A stretch of 64,000 nt of DNA from Rhodococcus ruber (GCF_027270735.1 NZ_JAPWIJ010000011.1:52415-116414); one strand, 5' to 3'. Positions 26,279 to 36,230 are shown, counted from the stretch's first letter. Notes: generated from the sequence alone by a model not told the origin. Numbers and translations: made by a program.

Positions 26279-26833
26279 GTGACCACTCCACGCATTCCGT
26301 CCGGTACCGCCACAACTCTCGGGCCCATCAATTGGGTCATCTGCAAGGTGATCGCCAAGGGTGCCGGCGTGCCGAATCCCCATCTGTTCACCACCCTCGG
26401 TCGCACCGGCGGCCTGTTCCGAGCGTGGCTGTTCTACAGCGGGCACCTCATGCCCGGCGGCAAGATCTCGCGCAAGGAATCCGAGATGGTGATCCTGCGC
26501 GTGGCTCACCTCCGAGAATCTGCGTACGAGATGGACCACCACGTTCGACTCGGCAGGCGCGCAGGCATCGACCGCGACCTGCTGGAGTCGATCAAGACCG
26601 GGCCAGACGCACCGGGCCTGCCTTTGCGCTACCGCGCGATTCTGACCGCCGTCGACGAACTCGTTGCCACCAAGACTCTCACCGACGCCACCTGGGCGGA
26701 GCTGGCAACGCAGTTCGACGAGCGTCGACTCCTCGAGTTCATGCTGTTGGTCACCCAATACGACGGTCTGGCAACCACTCTCGGTACCTTGCGCGTCGAA
26801 CGCGACTACGGCGACAAGCCGCCACGACGATGA
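26279..26833 (+). CDS. Carboxymuconolactone decarboxylase (CMD) family protein
   Basis: A 184-residue all-helical protein of the AhpD-like CMD family. LMPGGKISRKESEMVILRVAH and YEMDHHVRLGRRAGI correspond to the conserved helix and the His-containing active-site region. The two redox cysteines of true AhpD are missing, so it is probably not a peroxidase partner. The GTG at 26279 is one option; another GTG six bases upstream is equally possible, and neither has a ribosome site. It overlaps the methyltransferase gene and shares its upstream region with the iron box. Confidence 0.75.
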   Translation: MTTPRIPSGTATTLGPINWVICKVIAKGAGVPNPHLFTTLGRTGGLFRAWLFYSGHLMPGGKISRKESEMVILRVAHLRESAYEMDHHVRLGRRAGIDRDLLESIKTGPDAPGLPLRYRAILTAVDELVATKTLTDATWAELATQFDERRLLEFMLLVTQYDGLATTLGTLRVERDYGDKPPRR

Positions 26834-27594
26834 GCGAGTCACCCGAGACGGCACTGCGCCGCGCCCTCGAGATGATCGAGCCGGAGATGCTGCGCGGACT
26901 GGCACGCACCGACGGCGGTTACGTCGAACTGCTGCCGGACGTGCCGGCACCGAACCCGTCGCCGGCAAGTATCGCGATGAACAATCGTGTGGTGGCAGCG
27001 ATCTACGAAAAGCTGTGGCGTCCGTTCGGAGTGTCCCTGATGGGGATTGCCGGGATGTCGATGTCGGCCGAGCGCGCCAAAGCCGTCGCCGACCTTCGAT
27101 TGAGCGGCCCCCAGCGTGTACTCGACGTTGCTTGTGGCCCAGGGAATTTCACGAGGTTCCTGTCCGAGGCTCTCACCGGTGACGGGCTCGCAGTGGGGTT
27201 CGACATCTCCGAGGCGATGATTGCCCGGGCAGTGCGCGACAACCGAGCCCCACGTGCGGCATATGTGCGCGGGGATGCAGCGCACCTGCCCTATGCGGAA
27301 GGCGCGTTCGACGCCGTTTGTTGTTATGCCGCTCTCTATCTCATACCGAAGCCGATGGTCGTGGTGGACGAACTGATTCGCGTCCTACGGCCGGGTGGAC
27401 GCGTCGCCATCATGACCAGCTGCGAACCACGCCCGGCACCGCTCGGTTCGGTAGTGGGCTTCGGAACCGGCCTGGCGGGCGTCAGGATGTTCCCGAAGAA
27501 TCAGTTCACCGATATTTTCGAGCGGGCCGGTATGACCGATATCCAGCAGGAGATTCGCGGACTGGCCCAATTCGTCAGCGCCACCAAGCAATAG
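26830..27594 (+). CDS. SAM-dependent methyltransferase
   Basis: A 254-residue class I methyltransferase. Motif I VLDVACGPGNFTRFL is at residues 97-111, GFDISEAMIARAVRD follows as motif II, and VLRPGGRVAIMTSC corresponds to the post-III segment. An N-terminal stretch of about 90 residues recalls Trm112-like or UbiE-type enzymes acting on small lipophilic substrates. ATGA overlap with the CMD gene indicates one transcript. Substrate unknown. Confidence 0.78.
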   Translation: MSESPETALRRALEMIEPEMLRGLARTDGGYVELLPDVPAPNPSPASIAMNNRVVAAIYEKLWRPFGVSLMGIAGMSMSAERAKAVADLRLSGPQRVLDVACGPGNFTRFLSEALTGDGLAVGFDISEAMIARAVRDNRAPRAAYVRGDAAHLPYAEGAFDAVCCYAALYLIPKPMVVVDELIRVLRPGGRVAIMTSCEPRPAPLGSVVGFGTGLAGVRMFPKNQFTDIFERAGMTDIQQEIRGLAQFVSATKQ

Positions 27595-27611
27595 ACGGTT
27601 GGGACTGGCTT

Positions 27612-28229
27612 CTAGTTCTTGGGTCCGTAATCGTCCACGATCCATCGCCCGTCGTGATCGGAGACGGTCACGGCGAGAATGTTGGCCACCGTACCGCCGT
27701 CGGGCGACTGCACGTTACGGGTCTGCTGCTGCGCGTACACCGAAATCTTGTACACACCGTCGCTCTCGGAATCGACTGCTGCCGAGAGTGCTTCGCCCGA
27801 GGCGACCACCTGCGACTCGGTCATGATCGCCGTCAGTGCATCCTTGACGCCGTCGTACCGGTCCTGCAACGGTTGCGCGGCACCGTCCTTGACACTGGCG
27901 AAGAATGCATCCAGGTCGTTGTAGTCGTACGTCAGCGATCTGGTCGTGTAGTCCCGGGCTGTGTTCAATGCGATCTGCCGATCGGTCTCCTGCTGCCGCG
28001 CAGCGGCGAGATCGCCTGCCGCGGTGTGCCACAGGTAGCCGAACACCACTGCCACCACGACGGCAACCACCGCCAGTGCCGCTGCGACAACCGTGAAGGT
28101 GGAGCGACCGGACCCGCGGGGAGTGGAGGTCGTCGACGCTTGGGGCGCAGTGGAATCCGAGGCCGTCGACGAGCTCTCGGCCGGGGTGTCGTGTTCCTGA
28201 GGGGGCGCGGTATCGGTCATGAGGGTCAC
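27612..28229 (-). CDS. Mce-associated membrane protein
   Basis: A 205-residue protein with a disordered Ser/Thr-rich N-terminus, one membrane helix at about residues 46-66 and an extracytoplasmic domain (ALNTARDYTTRSLTYDYNDL, then VVASGEALSAAVDS). This is the Mas layout of proteins encoded downstream of mce genes, thought to stabilise the Mce complex. It follows mceF by 24 bases. A start at 28220 is also possible. It ends the mce operon, convergent with the methyltransferase. Confidence 0.8.
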   Translation of the reverse strand: MTLMTDTAPPQEHDTPAESSSTASDSTAPQASTTSTPRGSGRSTFTVVAAALAVVAVVVAVVFGYLWHTAAGDLAAARQQETDRQIALNTARDYTTRSLTYDYNDLDAFFASVKDGAAQPLQDRYDGVKDALTAIMTESQVVASGEALSAAVDSESDGVYKISVYAQQQTRNVQSPDGGTVANILAVTVSDHDGRWIVDDYGPKN

Positions 28230-28253
28230 TCCAGTGTGGGATAGAGAAATCGG

Positions 28254-29198
28254 TCAGTTCGGGATGGTCACGGCTACACGCGCGGGCCCTCCCTCCGGGA
28301 AGATTCCACCCAGCATGTCGATGATCTTTCCGGCGTCCACCCGCAACGGTTTGATCGGTGCCGTGTACGGCTTCAGCAACGTGGCGATCAACGCCAGGTC
28401 CGGAGACGTGGGGGTGAGATAGCTGTCGATCTTGGTGATCAGTGGCCCGATCGGGTCGTCCCACACGTCCGAGGCCACATAGGAGTACTGCTCGAACGCT
28501 TGCAGAAGGCTCGACACTCCCTGGCCGGTGGACCCTACCCACGGACCGGCGTCGCTGAGCACCGGCCCGTATCCGTACGCCTTTCGTCCGAGTTGCTGAG
28601 CATTGTCGTACAGGTGTCGAATTTCTTCGCTCTTGTCCCGCAACGTCAGAGCGAGCAGTCCGAAAGTGTCGACGAGGTTGTCGATCTCCGGGTCGCGGCC
28701 CACCACCGCGGTGTTCGCGGTCTCCGCCAGTCCCGACAGCGCACCGGTGTCGATCTGCGCGACGAGCGCATCGACTTTCCCGAGGGTGTCGCTGACGGTG
28801 GCCGAGACGAGCGTCCGATCCATCGGGATCACCGACCCGTCGTGCAGGAACGGCGCGCCCGCGCGGCGCGGTCTGATGTCGAGGTACTGCTCCCCCGCCA
28901 CCGACAGGTTGGCCACGACGACATCGGAATCGACCGGAATACGATGGCTCGCATCCAGACCGAGCGTCACACTCAGTCCGTCGGCGGTGACAGCGATGTC
29001 GTCGACCTCGCCGATCTTCATTCCGCGTGAGGTGACCTGTGAGGTGGTCATCAGACCGCCCGAGCTCGCCAGTTCCACGATGACCGTGTTGTGGTCGCGG
29101 CGCGGGTCCATGTCGAGAACACCGATACTCATGTAGCCGATGCCGGCCACTGTGAGTACCAACAGCGCGACGAGTGAGAACACCGTGGAGAACTTCAT
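28254..29198 (-). CDS. mceF: Mce family protein MceF
   Basis: A 314-residue protein with one N-terminal membrane anchor (FSLVALLVLTVAGIGYMS) followed by the MlaD/MCE beta-barrel domain (about 38-115; VTSRGMKIGEVDDIAV) and a long helical region. It is the sixth Mce subunit of the hexameric lipid-transport tube. It overlaps mceE by four bases. Confidence 0.88.
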   Translation of the reverse strand: MKFSTVFSLVALLVLTVAGIGYMSIGVLDMDPRRDHNTVIVELASSGGLMTTSQVTSRGMKIGEVDDIAVTADGLSVTLGLDASHRIPVDSDVVVANLSVAGEQYLDIRPRRAGAPFLHDGSVIPMDRTLVSATVSDTLGKVDALVAQIDTGALSGLAETANTAVVGRDPEIDNLVDTFGLLALTLRDKSEEIRHLYDNAQQLGRKAYGYGPVLSDAGPWVGSTGQGVSSLLQAFEQYSYVASDVWDDPIGPLITKIDSYLTPTSPDLALIATLLKPYTAPIKPLRVDAGKIIDMLGGIFPEGGPARVAVTIPN

Positions 29199-30229
29199 CG
29201 CACTATTCCGATCGATCGCAGGACACCGATCATCTCGTCGGCCCTGACTCCCGGGTCCGGAACACCCTCCGACCGAACGGAATCGATCGCGATGTTCGGC
29301 GTCGTCGAGAAGAACGGCACGAGGCGTTCACGCAGCAGGGTGTTCACCTTCTCGACATTCATCGGCACGGTGGTATCGGCCGAGGAAATGGTCATGATGG
29401 CGGGCAGGATGATTCCGAGTGCACCGCTCAACTCCTGATACGGCGGACCGAGTACATCGCCGATGTTCTGCGACATGTAGCCGAGGGCGAAGATCAGATT
29501 CACCACGCTGAAGAGAACCTCGGACAACCCCTCCGCCCGCGATGGTCCCAGATCGAGGACTCGCGTCAGGCCCGCCTCCTGCTGCACCAGAGTGCTCGAA
29601 ACACCCTCTGCTGCCGAAAGAATCCGGTCGATGTCGCCGGTATTGGCTCCCAGATCGGCAATGGCAGCACGAGCGGCAGTGTTCACTCGGTCGAACATCT
29701 GTGGATCCTGTGGCACGGCGGCGTTGACGTTGTTCACCGCCTCCTGCAGTTCCACCACGTGCCCGCCGGTCACCACGTTCGACAGTCCGCGCAGCACATC
29801 CTCGACGTTGTCCGCAGGCACGGTCCGTTCGAGCGGAATGAGGTCGCCGTCCGCCAAGTCCTCAGTACTCGTGTTGTTCTCGGGTGGCTGAAGCGAAATG
29901 TAGATCTCACCGAGAATCGTGCTCTGCCTCAGCTCGGCTATCGTCATCTTCGGCAGGCGAACATCGGCCGACAGATCGACGGTAGCCACGGCCTTGTCGT
30001 CGACGAGAGTGACGTGGTCCAGGACTCCCGCGTCCACACCGTCGACGATGACCTTCGCCTTGGCCGGCAGGTTCAGCACGCTGGTGAACTCGATGTCCAC
30101 GGTGTACTTGTCACCCTCGACATAACTACCGGGGATGGGCAGATCGGCCGGATTCGCGCTGCAGCCGGCGATCACCGTACCGATCACCAGAATCGTTGCA
30201 GCCCGATGACGTATCGGCCTCATCGCCAT
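29195..30229 (-). CDS. mceE: Mce family lipoprotein MceE (LprK type)
   Basis: A 344-residue Mce protein whose signal peptide ends in a lipobox (VIGTVIAGCSAN, Cys23), typical of the fifth Mce gene. The MCE domain spans about residues 40-120 (VIVDGVDAGVLDHVTLV), then a helical domain. A second ATG six bases downstream that overlaps the mceD stop is an alternative start. Confidence 0.88.
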   Translation of the reverse strand: MAMRPIRHRAATILVIGTVIAGCSANPADLPIPGSYVEGDKYTVDIEFTSVLNLPAKAKVIVDGVDAGVLDHVTLVDDKAVATVDLSADVRLPKMTIAELRQSTILGEIYISLQPPENNTSTEDLADGDLIPLERTVPADNVEDVLRGLSNVVTGGHVVELQEAVNNVNAAVPQDPQMFDRVNTAARAAIADLGANTGDIDRILSAAEGVSSTLVQQEAGLTRVLDLGPSRAEGLSEVLFSVVNLIFALGYMSQNIGDVLGPPYQELSGALGIILPAIMTISSADTTVPMNVEKVNTLLRERLVPFFSTTPNIAIDSVRSEGVPDPGVRADEMIGVLRSIGIVR

Positions 30230-31347
30230 CCTGCCGATCCGAGAATCAACTGCACCAGTCCGACGTCGATGACATCGCCGCGCTGCTGATCGGCCGAACA
30301 GGTGGGACGGTACTTGTTGATCACGGCGCAGATTTCGTTGGGAGAATTGGTGTCGATCTCGAATTGTGGTGGGTGGTAGGTCAATCGGCCTGCTCGCAGA
30401 TCCTCGTCGTACAGCGTCACCAGCGAGTCGCTGACGGTGGGCACCTGCTCGAGAATGTCTTTGATGTCGCCGATTCGGCCGAGCCCCACGTCCACGATGG
30501 GTATCAACTGGTCGAGGAATCCGTAGACCTTGTCGCCGTACTTGTCGAGTTGGCGCGCCAGAACGGGAATCAAGTCCACCGCCAACGCCACTCCACCACT
30601 GAACGACGTGGTGAACTCCGTGAGGGTGATCATGCCGGCCTTCAAGTTGTCCAGCAGTTTGGCGACGTCGGGCCAGCTGACGGCGAACACGTCGACGAGC
30701 TTGTCGATGTTGTCGATCAGTCGCCGCACAGTGGCATCCCGATCGCTCGGTTCACCCACCAGCGTGGAGAGCTGCGCGATGGCCGAATTCAGCTGCGGCC
30801 CGGAGCCATCGAGAGCACCGTCAACCGAACGAAGCGCGTTGCCGAGTATTTCGGGGCGAGTGCCGTCGGCATTCGCCGGGCCCAGCAGATCCGTCGCCAA
30901 CGTGGAGACGGCGTCGAATGTCTCACTCGCGCCGAGAGGGGTCCGAGTGCGCGCCAGCGGAATGCATTCGGCCCGATCCAATTCGGGCCCATCGGTGTAC
31001 GGCTCGGTGAACTCCACATGCCGGTCGGTGACGATCGAACTGGACAACGTCACCGCGCCGACATCGGCCGGGAGTGCCAGGTTCTCGTCCACTTCCATGG
31101 TCACCAGGACTCCGTCGGGAACGCTGTCGTCGGTGGCGATCGACGTCACGGTTCCTACCTCGACGCCGAGCATCGTGACCGAGTTTCCCTCGTACAGCCC
31201 GACCGTATCGGTGAACTGCGCACAGACACTGGATGTTCGGCTCGCCACATCGATCACTCCGCTGGCCGACGCCACCGTGGTGGTCAATGCGACCACGGCG
31301 ACGAGCGACGCCCCGACTATCACCGGACGTTTCCACTGACGAGTCAT
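30220..31347 (-). CDS. mceD: Mce family protein MceD
   Basis: A 375-residue Mce protein: membrane anchor at about residues 8-28 (VIVGASLVAVVALTTTVASA), MCE domain (SVTMLGVEVGTVTSIA) and helical region ending in a Cys-containing tail (EICAVINKYRPTC). The ATG at 31347 is chosen because it overlaps the mceC stop, like other joints in the operon. Confidence 0.87.
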   Translation of the reverse strand: MTRQWKRPVIVGASLVAVVALTTTVASASGVIDVASRTSSVCAQFTDTVGLYEGNSVTMLGVEVGTVTSIATDDSVPDGVLVTMEVDENLALPADVGAVTLSSSIVTDRHVEFTEPYTDGPELDRAECIPLARTRTPLGASETFDAVSTLATDLLGPANADGTRPEILGNALRSVDGALDGSGPQLNSAIAQLSTLVGEPSDRDATVRRLIDNIDKLVDVFAVSWPDVAKLLDNLKAGMITLTEFTTSFSGGVALAVDLIPVLARQLDKYGDKVYGFLDQLIPIVDVGLGRIGDIKDILEQVPTVSDSLVTLYDEDLRAGRLTYHPPQFEIDTNSPNEICAVINKYRPTCSADQQRGDVIDVGLVQLILGSAGWR

Positions 31348-32363
31348 CAGCACGCCTTCCCCGGAAGTGGAATGCACACGCCCGCACCGGTGACGACGCT
31401 CTGCGATTGATCGACGACAGGTCCGCTTCCATCGCTGTGTGCCACCAACGCGCCGATCTGATCGGATGCGGTCTCGACCTGAGTGAGCGCCGCATCGAAA
31501 TTACCGAATTGTGCGAAGACCTTCTGCACTATCTCCTCGAGTTGCACCACGGACGGCTCGATTCCTTCCTCGTATGCCATCAAGGGGCGATGGAAGAGCT
31601 CGAACAGACGCTTCAAGAGATCGAATGCGTTGACGACATCGGTGCGCTTGTCACCGAAGCCCTTCGTCAGAGTCCCCAACTGCCGCACCAACTCGTCGAG
31701 CATGAGGTCATCGGACGACAGAGCCGCGGTGTACTCGTCGGATACCGCCAAACCTCGCTCGAGTTGATCGGAGCGTTGCGCGATCAGATCGGTGAGCTGG
31801 GTGAGACCGTCGACCACCCGGCGAGTCGACTCCGGCTGGACGGTCATTGCCTTGTCCACCTCGGCGACCGTCGCACGCAATGTCGCGCCGTCGATGTCGC
31901 GGACCAGCGGCGTCACCTGCTCCAATGTGTCGGAGAGGTCGAACGGGGTCTTGGTCCGCTCTGTCGGAACAGGATCGTCGCCGAGAGGATCGTCACCGGT
32001 GGATTCGAGCTTGACGTAGTGGCCACCGATCGGCGTGAGCAATTGCACCGAGAGACTGGAGGTATCGCCGACGAACACGTCGCGGTCCACTCCGAATGTG
32101 ACATCGACGTGATCGCCCGCGAGAGCCACCGTGCGCACGCTACCGACTGCGATGCCGGCGATTCTGATCTCGTCCCCGGCCGCGAGGCCACCGGACGAGC
32201 CGAAATGCGCGACGTATGTCTTCTCGCCGAACGGCACGGCGTACACCGCGCCTGCTCCCAGCAACAGTGCCGCGGCCACGAGCGCGCCGAGGACACCCCA
32301 GGCAAGGTGTCTACGGTTCTCGGACTGCTCGTCGCGAACGCCCTTGCGGACCGTTCTGTTCAT
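31347..32363 (-). CDS. mceC: Mce family protein MceC
   Basis: A 338-residue Mce subunit with an N-terminal anchor (LAWGVLGALVAAALLLGAGA) and MCE domain (GDEIRIAGIAVGSVRTV), followed by helical heptads and a C-terminal Cys pair (GVCIPLPGKAC). The ATG at 32363 overlaps the mceB stop; a GTG six bases earlier is less likely. Confidence 0.87.
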   Translation of the reverse strand: MNRTVRKGVRDEQSENRRHLAWGVLGALVAAALLLGAGAVYAVPFGEKTYVAHFGSSGGLAAGDEIRIAGIAVGSVRTVALAGDHVDVTFGVDRDVFVGDTSSLSVQLLTPIGGHYVKLESTGDDPLGDDPVPTERTKTPFDLSDTLEQVTPLVRDIDGATLRATVAEVDKAMTVQPESTRRVVDGLTQLTDLIAQRSDQLERGLAVSDEYTAALSSDDLMLDELVRQLGTLTKGFGDKRTDVVNAFDLLKRLFELFHRPLMAYEEGIEPSVVQLEEIVQKVFAQFGNFDAALTQVETASDQIGALVAHSDGSGPVVDQSQSVVTGAGVCIPLPGKAC

Positions 32364-33364
32364 CGGCACACCACCAAATTCTGATTACCGAGAACGATCC
32401 GTCCGATTCCCGGAATGTCCTGCTGCCCTTGACTACACGTGTAGGTCTGACCCGGTTCGGGGATGCGCTGATTCAGTCCGGTCAACAACGACGGGGTGAG
32501 CGCCAGGATCTCGGTGACCTGGTCGGTCTGCGGAATCAGACGGCGGAGCATGCCGTCCACCGGGGCGTAACCGCCGTCGTATGCGTTTCGGAGCTGCTCG
32601 CCCAGACCGACGAGTGGGCCGAGTCCGTAGTTCGCCTGATCGAGGGAGGACAAGACGTGATCCATCTCGGTACTCAGTCGCGATACCAGCGAGGTCAACT
32701 GTTCGACGAGACTGGCCACCGACGCCGACTTTCCGCTGATGGTCGACGAGATCTGGCCCAGGTTGTCGATCAACAGGGCGATGATCGCCTCGCGTCGAGT
32801 GGCGAAGGTGGTGATCGTGTCGATATCCTTCAGCACCGGCGCTATTCCGCTGCCGTCACCCTGCACCATACGAAGGATGTTCTCCGCGAACAGGTTCAGC
32901 TGCGCGGTGTCCAAGGTGTCGAAGATCGGCTTGAATCCGTCGAACAGCTCGGTGATGTCGAACGAGGGCACCGTGTTCTCGAGCGCAATGGTCGATCCGG
33001 CCGGCAGCACCCGATCGGAGGCCGATCCGGTCTGTACCAGCTCCACGTACCGCTGGCCGAGCAAGTTCTGGTAGCGAACGGCGGCATGCGTCGTGTCGTA
33101 CACCGACCGGGAGGCCTCGACCTCCACCCTGACCGTAGCCAGTGAACCGTCGAGATCGATCGACTCGACCTTGCCGATCTGCACTCCGGACATACGGACG
33201 TCATCACCCTCGTACAGTCCGGAGACGTCATCGAATGTTGCTGTGTATTCGGACTTCTCGCCACCCACAGGAGTTCGCAGCGCGGCGACGATCACGTAGG
33301 CGCACAGCACGATCACCACGGTGAACACCACCAATTTGACGACGGTCCCGCTCACTTTGATCAC
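32360..33364 (-). CDS. mceB: Mce family protein MceB
   Basis: A 334-residue Mce subunit. Anchor: VVKLVVFTVVIVLCAYVIVA. MCE domain: GDDVRMSGVQIGKVESIDLD and a RYQNLLGQRYVEL strand, a hallmark of MceB. C-terminus carries YTCSQGQQD and VVCR cysteines. The GTG start overlaps the mceA stop (GTGA). Confidence 0.88.
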   Translation of the reverse strand: MIKVSGTVVKLVVFTVVIVLCAYVIVAALRTPVGGEKSEYTATFDDVSGLYEGDDVRMSGVQIGKVESIDLDGSLATVRVEVEASRSVYDTTHAAVRYQNLLGQRYVELVQTGSASDRVLPAGSTIALENTVPSFDITELFDGFKPIFDTLDTAQLNLFAENILRMVQGDGSGIAPVLKDIDTITTFATRREAIIALLIDNLGQISSTISGKSASVASLVEQLTSLVSRLSTEMDHVLSSLDQANYGLGPLVGLGEQLRNAYDGGYAPVDGMLRRLIPQTDQVTEILALTPSLLTGLNQRIPEPGQTYTCSQGQQDIPGIGRIVLGNQNLVVCR

Positions 33365-34401
33365 CGCTCCCCCTGGCTCTCGTACGCGTTCACGGCACTC
33401 GCCATGTTCGGCATCGTGGCCACGATGACGTCGAGCTGCAGCTGAGGAACGCCGTCGACGACCGGGAAGGCATCCGACACACCGTCGATGACCGTCGGCA
33501 CTCGGTCGTACGCCGGCGCCAATGTTCCGAGTGAGGCGGTGATCGGCACCAGCAGGTCCAGAGTGGTCGACAGCAACTTCGTCAGGTTCGGGTTGTTGGT
33601 CTCGAGCATCTTGCCCAGCGGATAGAGCAATTCGTTGCTCAGTCCGTCGATGGCGTCGAGAGTGCGGGTCCGGTTGTCCATCGGCTCGTAGTAGGCGCTG
33701 TTGTCCACCACTCCCACCACCAGATCGAGCAGCGGTGGTATCAGATCGTCGATACCCTGCCCCAGCTCGCCGCCGCGGTGCAACTTCAGTGCCAGCGGAT
33801 CGATCTGATTCTCGGTGAGCATGCGGGCAGTGTCGAAATAGGGCTTCAGACTTTCCGACACATCGGAGGAGATCCGAGCCAACAGATCGGTCAGGTGCTG
33901 TACCTGGTCCGAATCCAGTACCTCGGTCAACGCCGCTACCCGCCGAAAGACGCTGGTGACAGTGACATTGGCGCTGTCGGGTGCGATGGTGAGCGTCGAG
34001 TTCTCCGGAAGCGCTCCACCTGTGCCGTCGGAGATCAGCTCGATGGCCGTCGAACCGAAGATGTTGGACGACGTGAACTGGGCCTGCAGAGTATCGGTCA
34101 GTTCTGCCGATTGCGCTCCGTCGATGGACAATTCGATTCGCTGGCGACCGAATCCGAGCGTGTCGATCCGGTCGACGGTACCGATCGCGAGACCCCTGAA
34201 CTTGACCTCGGCACCGGGGGCAAGACCATCGCCGACGGTTGCCGCATCGATGGTCAACGGGAACTTGGATTCGAAGTATCCCTTGGCGTAGGCGGTGAGC
34301 AGCACCGCCACCACTGCGACGATTGCGACAACGACAAGCCCCCGCGTTCTGAGCGCAGCCGGCCCGGCAGACCGCCCGGACAAGTCTTCGAAAACTGCCA
34401 T
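33361..34401 (-). CDS. mceA: Mce family protein MceA
   Basis: A 346-residue Mce subunit. After a cytoplasmic Arg-rich start, the anchor is LVVVAIVAVVAVLLTAYAKG, then the MCE domain with APGAEVKFRGLAIGTVDRID and the helical domain. The ATG at 34401 shares one base with the yrbEB stop; the upstream open frame is only a shadow. It forms the lipid-transfer tube with MceB-F. Confidence 0.88.
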   Translation of the reverse strand: MAVFEDLSGRSAGPAALRTRGLVVVAIVAVVAVLLTAYAKGYFESKFPLTIDAATVGDGLAPGAEVKFRGLAIGTVDRIDTLGFGRQRIELSIDGAQSAELTDTLQAQFTSSNIFGSTAIELISDGTGGALPENSTLTIAPDSANVTVTSVFRRVAALTEVLDSDQVQHLTDLLARISSDVSESLKPYFDTARMLTENQIDPLALKLHRGGELGQGIDDLIPPLLDLVVGVVDNSAYYEPMDNRTRTLDAIDGLSNELLYPLGKMLETNNPNLTKLLSTTLDLLVPITASLGTLAPAYDRVPTVIDGVSDAFPVVDGVPQLQLDVIVATMPNMASAVNAYESQGER

Positions 34402-35273
34402 CAGCCCGAAATCCTTATGCCCGAATCGAATCCCCACAGCACGATCGTCAGAATCATGTCCAGAACGACGACGGCGATCAGGCTCGCTCTGATTGCGCGC
34501 CCGGACGCGCGCCCGACGCCCTCGGGTCCACCGGATGCGTAATAGCCCTGGTAGCCGTGGATCAGGATGATGGTGATGACGAATATCGTCGCCTTGAGCA
34601 GCGACCAGACGACGTCCATCGGCTGTAGGAATGCCGTGAAGTAGTGATCGTAGGTTCCCGAGGATTGGCCGTTGAACACGTTGACGACCACCTGACACGC
34701 AACGTAACCGAGAATCAACGTCAGCAGGTAGAGCGGAACGATGGTGATGATGCCCGCGATGACTCGCGTGGTGACGACGAACGGGATCGAACGAATACCC
34801 TGCGCCTCGAGGGCATCGATTTCCTCGGAGATTCGCATCGCGCCGATCTCTGCCGTCATGCGGCACCCGGCCTGCGCGGCGAAGCCGATGGCCGCGACCA
34901 TCGGTGCCAACTCACGGGTGCTGGCATAGGCGGAGACGAACCCGGTGAGCGGTTCCATACCCACCATTCCCAGCGTGTTGAAGCCCTCGATGCCGATGGA
35001 GGCACCCACCGCGACACCCAGCACGACGAGTACCGAGACGGTGCCGCCGCCGACCACCAACGCCCCACTGCCCCAGGTGATGTCGCTGAGAATCAGCATC
35101 ATCTGCCGACGGTAGGTACGCACGGTATGCGGAATGGCGGTGAGCACCTGCACGCAGAAGGTCAGTTGATGACCGAGCGCCTGCAGCATCGAGCCGGGAA
35201 CACGCCCGAGGCGCTGGACGTACCGACCGACATGGACGGTGCCGTGCGGTGAGTAGCGAGATGGTGTTGCCAT
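34401..35273 (-). CDS. yrbEB: YrbEB / MlaE-type permease
   Basis: A 290-residue MlaE-family permease with about five membrane segments. GMEPLTGFVSAYASTRELAP and CRMTAEIGAMRISEEIDALE are the MlaE hallmarks; the latter is the coupling region for the Mkl/MceG ATPase, which is not in this window. It pairs with YrbEA and feeds the MceA-F tube. Confidence 0.9.
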   Translation of the reverse strand: MATPSRYSPHGTVHVGRYVQRLGRVPGSMLQALGHQLTFCVQVLTAIPHTVRTYRRQMMLILSDITWGSGALVVGGGTVSVLVVLGVAVGASIGIEGFNTLGMVGMEPLTGFVSAYASTRELAPMVAAIGFAAQAGCRMTAEIGAMRISEEIDALEAQGIRSIPFVVTTRVIAGIITIVPLYLLTLILGYVACQVVVNVFNGQSSGTYDHYFTAFLQPMDVVWSLLKATIFVITIILIHGYQGYYASGGPEGVGRASGRAIRASLIAVVVLDMILTIVLWGFDSGIRISG

Positions 35274-35285
35274 CGCTTCGACTCC

Positions 35286-36101
35286 CTATCCCAGCTTCTG
35301 CGGCATGAACATGGCCACCAACTGAGTGATGACCACATTGACGGTGAAGGCCGAGATCACTCCGACGACAACAGCGGCATTGACGGCATTGGCTACGCCG
35401 CGGGGCCCGTCCACCGCGGAGAAGCCGCGCTGACAGGCGACGATGACCACGATCACCCCGAATATCTCCGTCTTGATCAGGGCGACCACCAGATCGCCGA
35501 CCGACGCGAAGGATGCGAACGACGAGATGTAGCTTCCCGGTGTGCCGCCCTGAAACCCGACATTGATCATGTACCCGGCGGCGATCCCCATGAAGATGAT
35601 CAGGATGCACAACAGCGGTGCCACGAACAGAATTGCCGCGAGCCGGGGTACGACGAGGCGTCGGACCGGGTCGATGCCCATGGTCTTCAGCGCATCGATC
35701 TCGTCGCGGATCGTGCGCGATCCCAGGTCTGCGGCGATGGCCGAACCGGCGGCCCCACCGAGAAGCAACGCGGCGACGATCGGCGCACCCTGCCGGATCA
35801 CCCCGAGACCCCCCGCGGCACCGGCGATCGACGTGGCCCCGATCTGGTCGGTGAGCGAACCCACCTGGACCGAGACGATGACCCCGAACGGAATGGAGAC
35901 GAGGATGGCGGGAACTGCAGTGACGGTGACGACGAACCATGCCTGATCGACCGAGTCACGCCATGGATGGCGTAGTCGGACGATATCGGCAACGAGGTGA
36001 ACGAAGGCATCGAGCGCCAGCTCGAGTGCGCGGCCGAACGTACGGAATCCGGTGAACACGCGCGAGCGCCCAGCTCCGGTGACGTTCGATCGGATCGCCA
36101 A
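35286..36101 (-). CDS. yrbEA: YrbEA / MlaE-type permease, first gene of the mce operon
   Basis: A 271-residue MlaE-family permease. SVQVGSLTDQIGATSIAG and AAGSAIAADLGSRTIRDEID are characteristic; the latter contacts the ATPase. The TTG start at 36101 has GGGGGGTGAG about eight bases upstream. It begins the nine-gene yrbE-mce-mas operon importing a lipid or sterol. The cargo cannot be told, since no catabolic genes are adjacent. Confidence 0.88.
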   Translation of the reverse strand: MAIRSNVTGAGRSRVFTGFRTFGRALELALDAFVHLVADIVRLRHPWRDSVDQAWFVVTVTAVPAILVSIPFGVIVSVQVGSLTDQIGATSIAGAAGGLGVIRQGAPIVAALLLGGAAGSAIAADLGSRTIRDEIDALKTMGIDPVRRLVVPRLAAILFVAPLLCILIIFMGIAAGYMINVGFQGGTPGSYISSFASFASVGDLVVALIKTEIFGVIVVIVACQRGFSAVDGPRGVANAVNAAVVVGVISAFTVNVVITQLVAMFMPQKLG

Positions 36102-36210
36102 CTCGACTCACCCCCCTGGTGATTGTGCGAAGCACCTGTGGGTGCTTCCGCAGCGCGCACCGAACCCCGCGGAACGTCGCGAAAGGGAAAGTATCAGCTG
36201 GTCGACGGGC

Positions 36211-36230
36211 AGGTGACGTTTTCCTCACCT
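36211..36230. promoter_or_regulatory. Inverted repeat upstream of the mce operon
   Basis: AGGTGACGTTTTCCTCACCT has 6-bp arms and an 8-base spacer, 110 bases before yrbEA. It may bind the operon's regulator, which is not encoded nearby. Short arms make chance occurrence possible. Confidence 0.35.

Noticed and set aside
29174..32384. Plus-strand open frames across the mce operon
   Set aside because: They mirror mceC, mceD and mceE and show no motif of their own.
33361..34866. Longer 501-codon version of mceA
   Set aside because: The extra N-terminal part is read through yrbEB out of frame. The membrane anchor begins right after the ATG at 34401.
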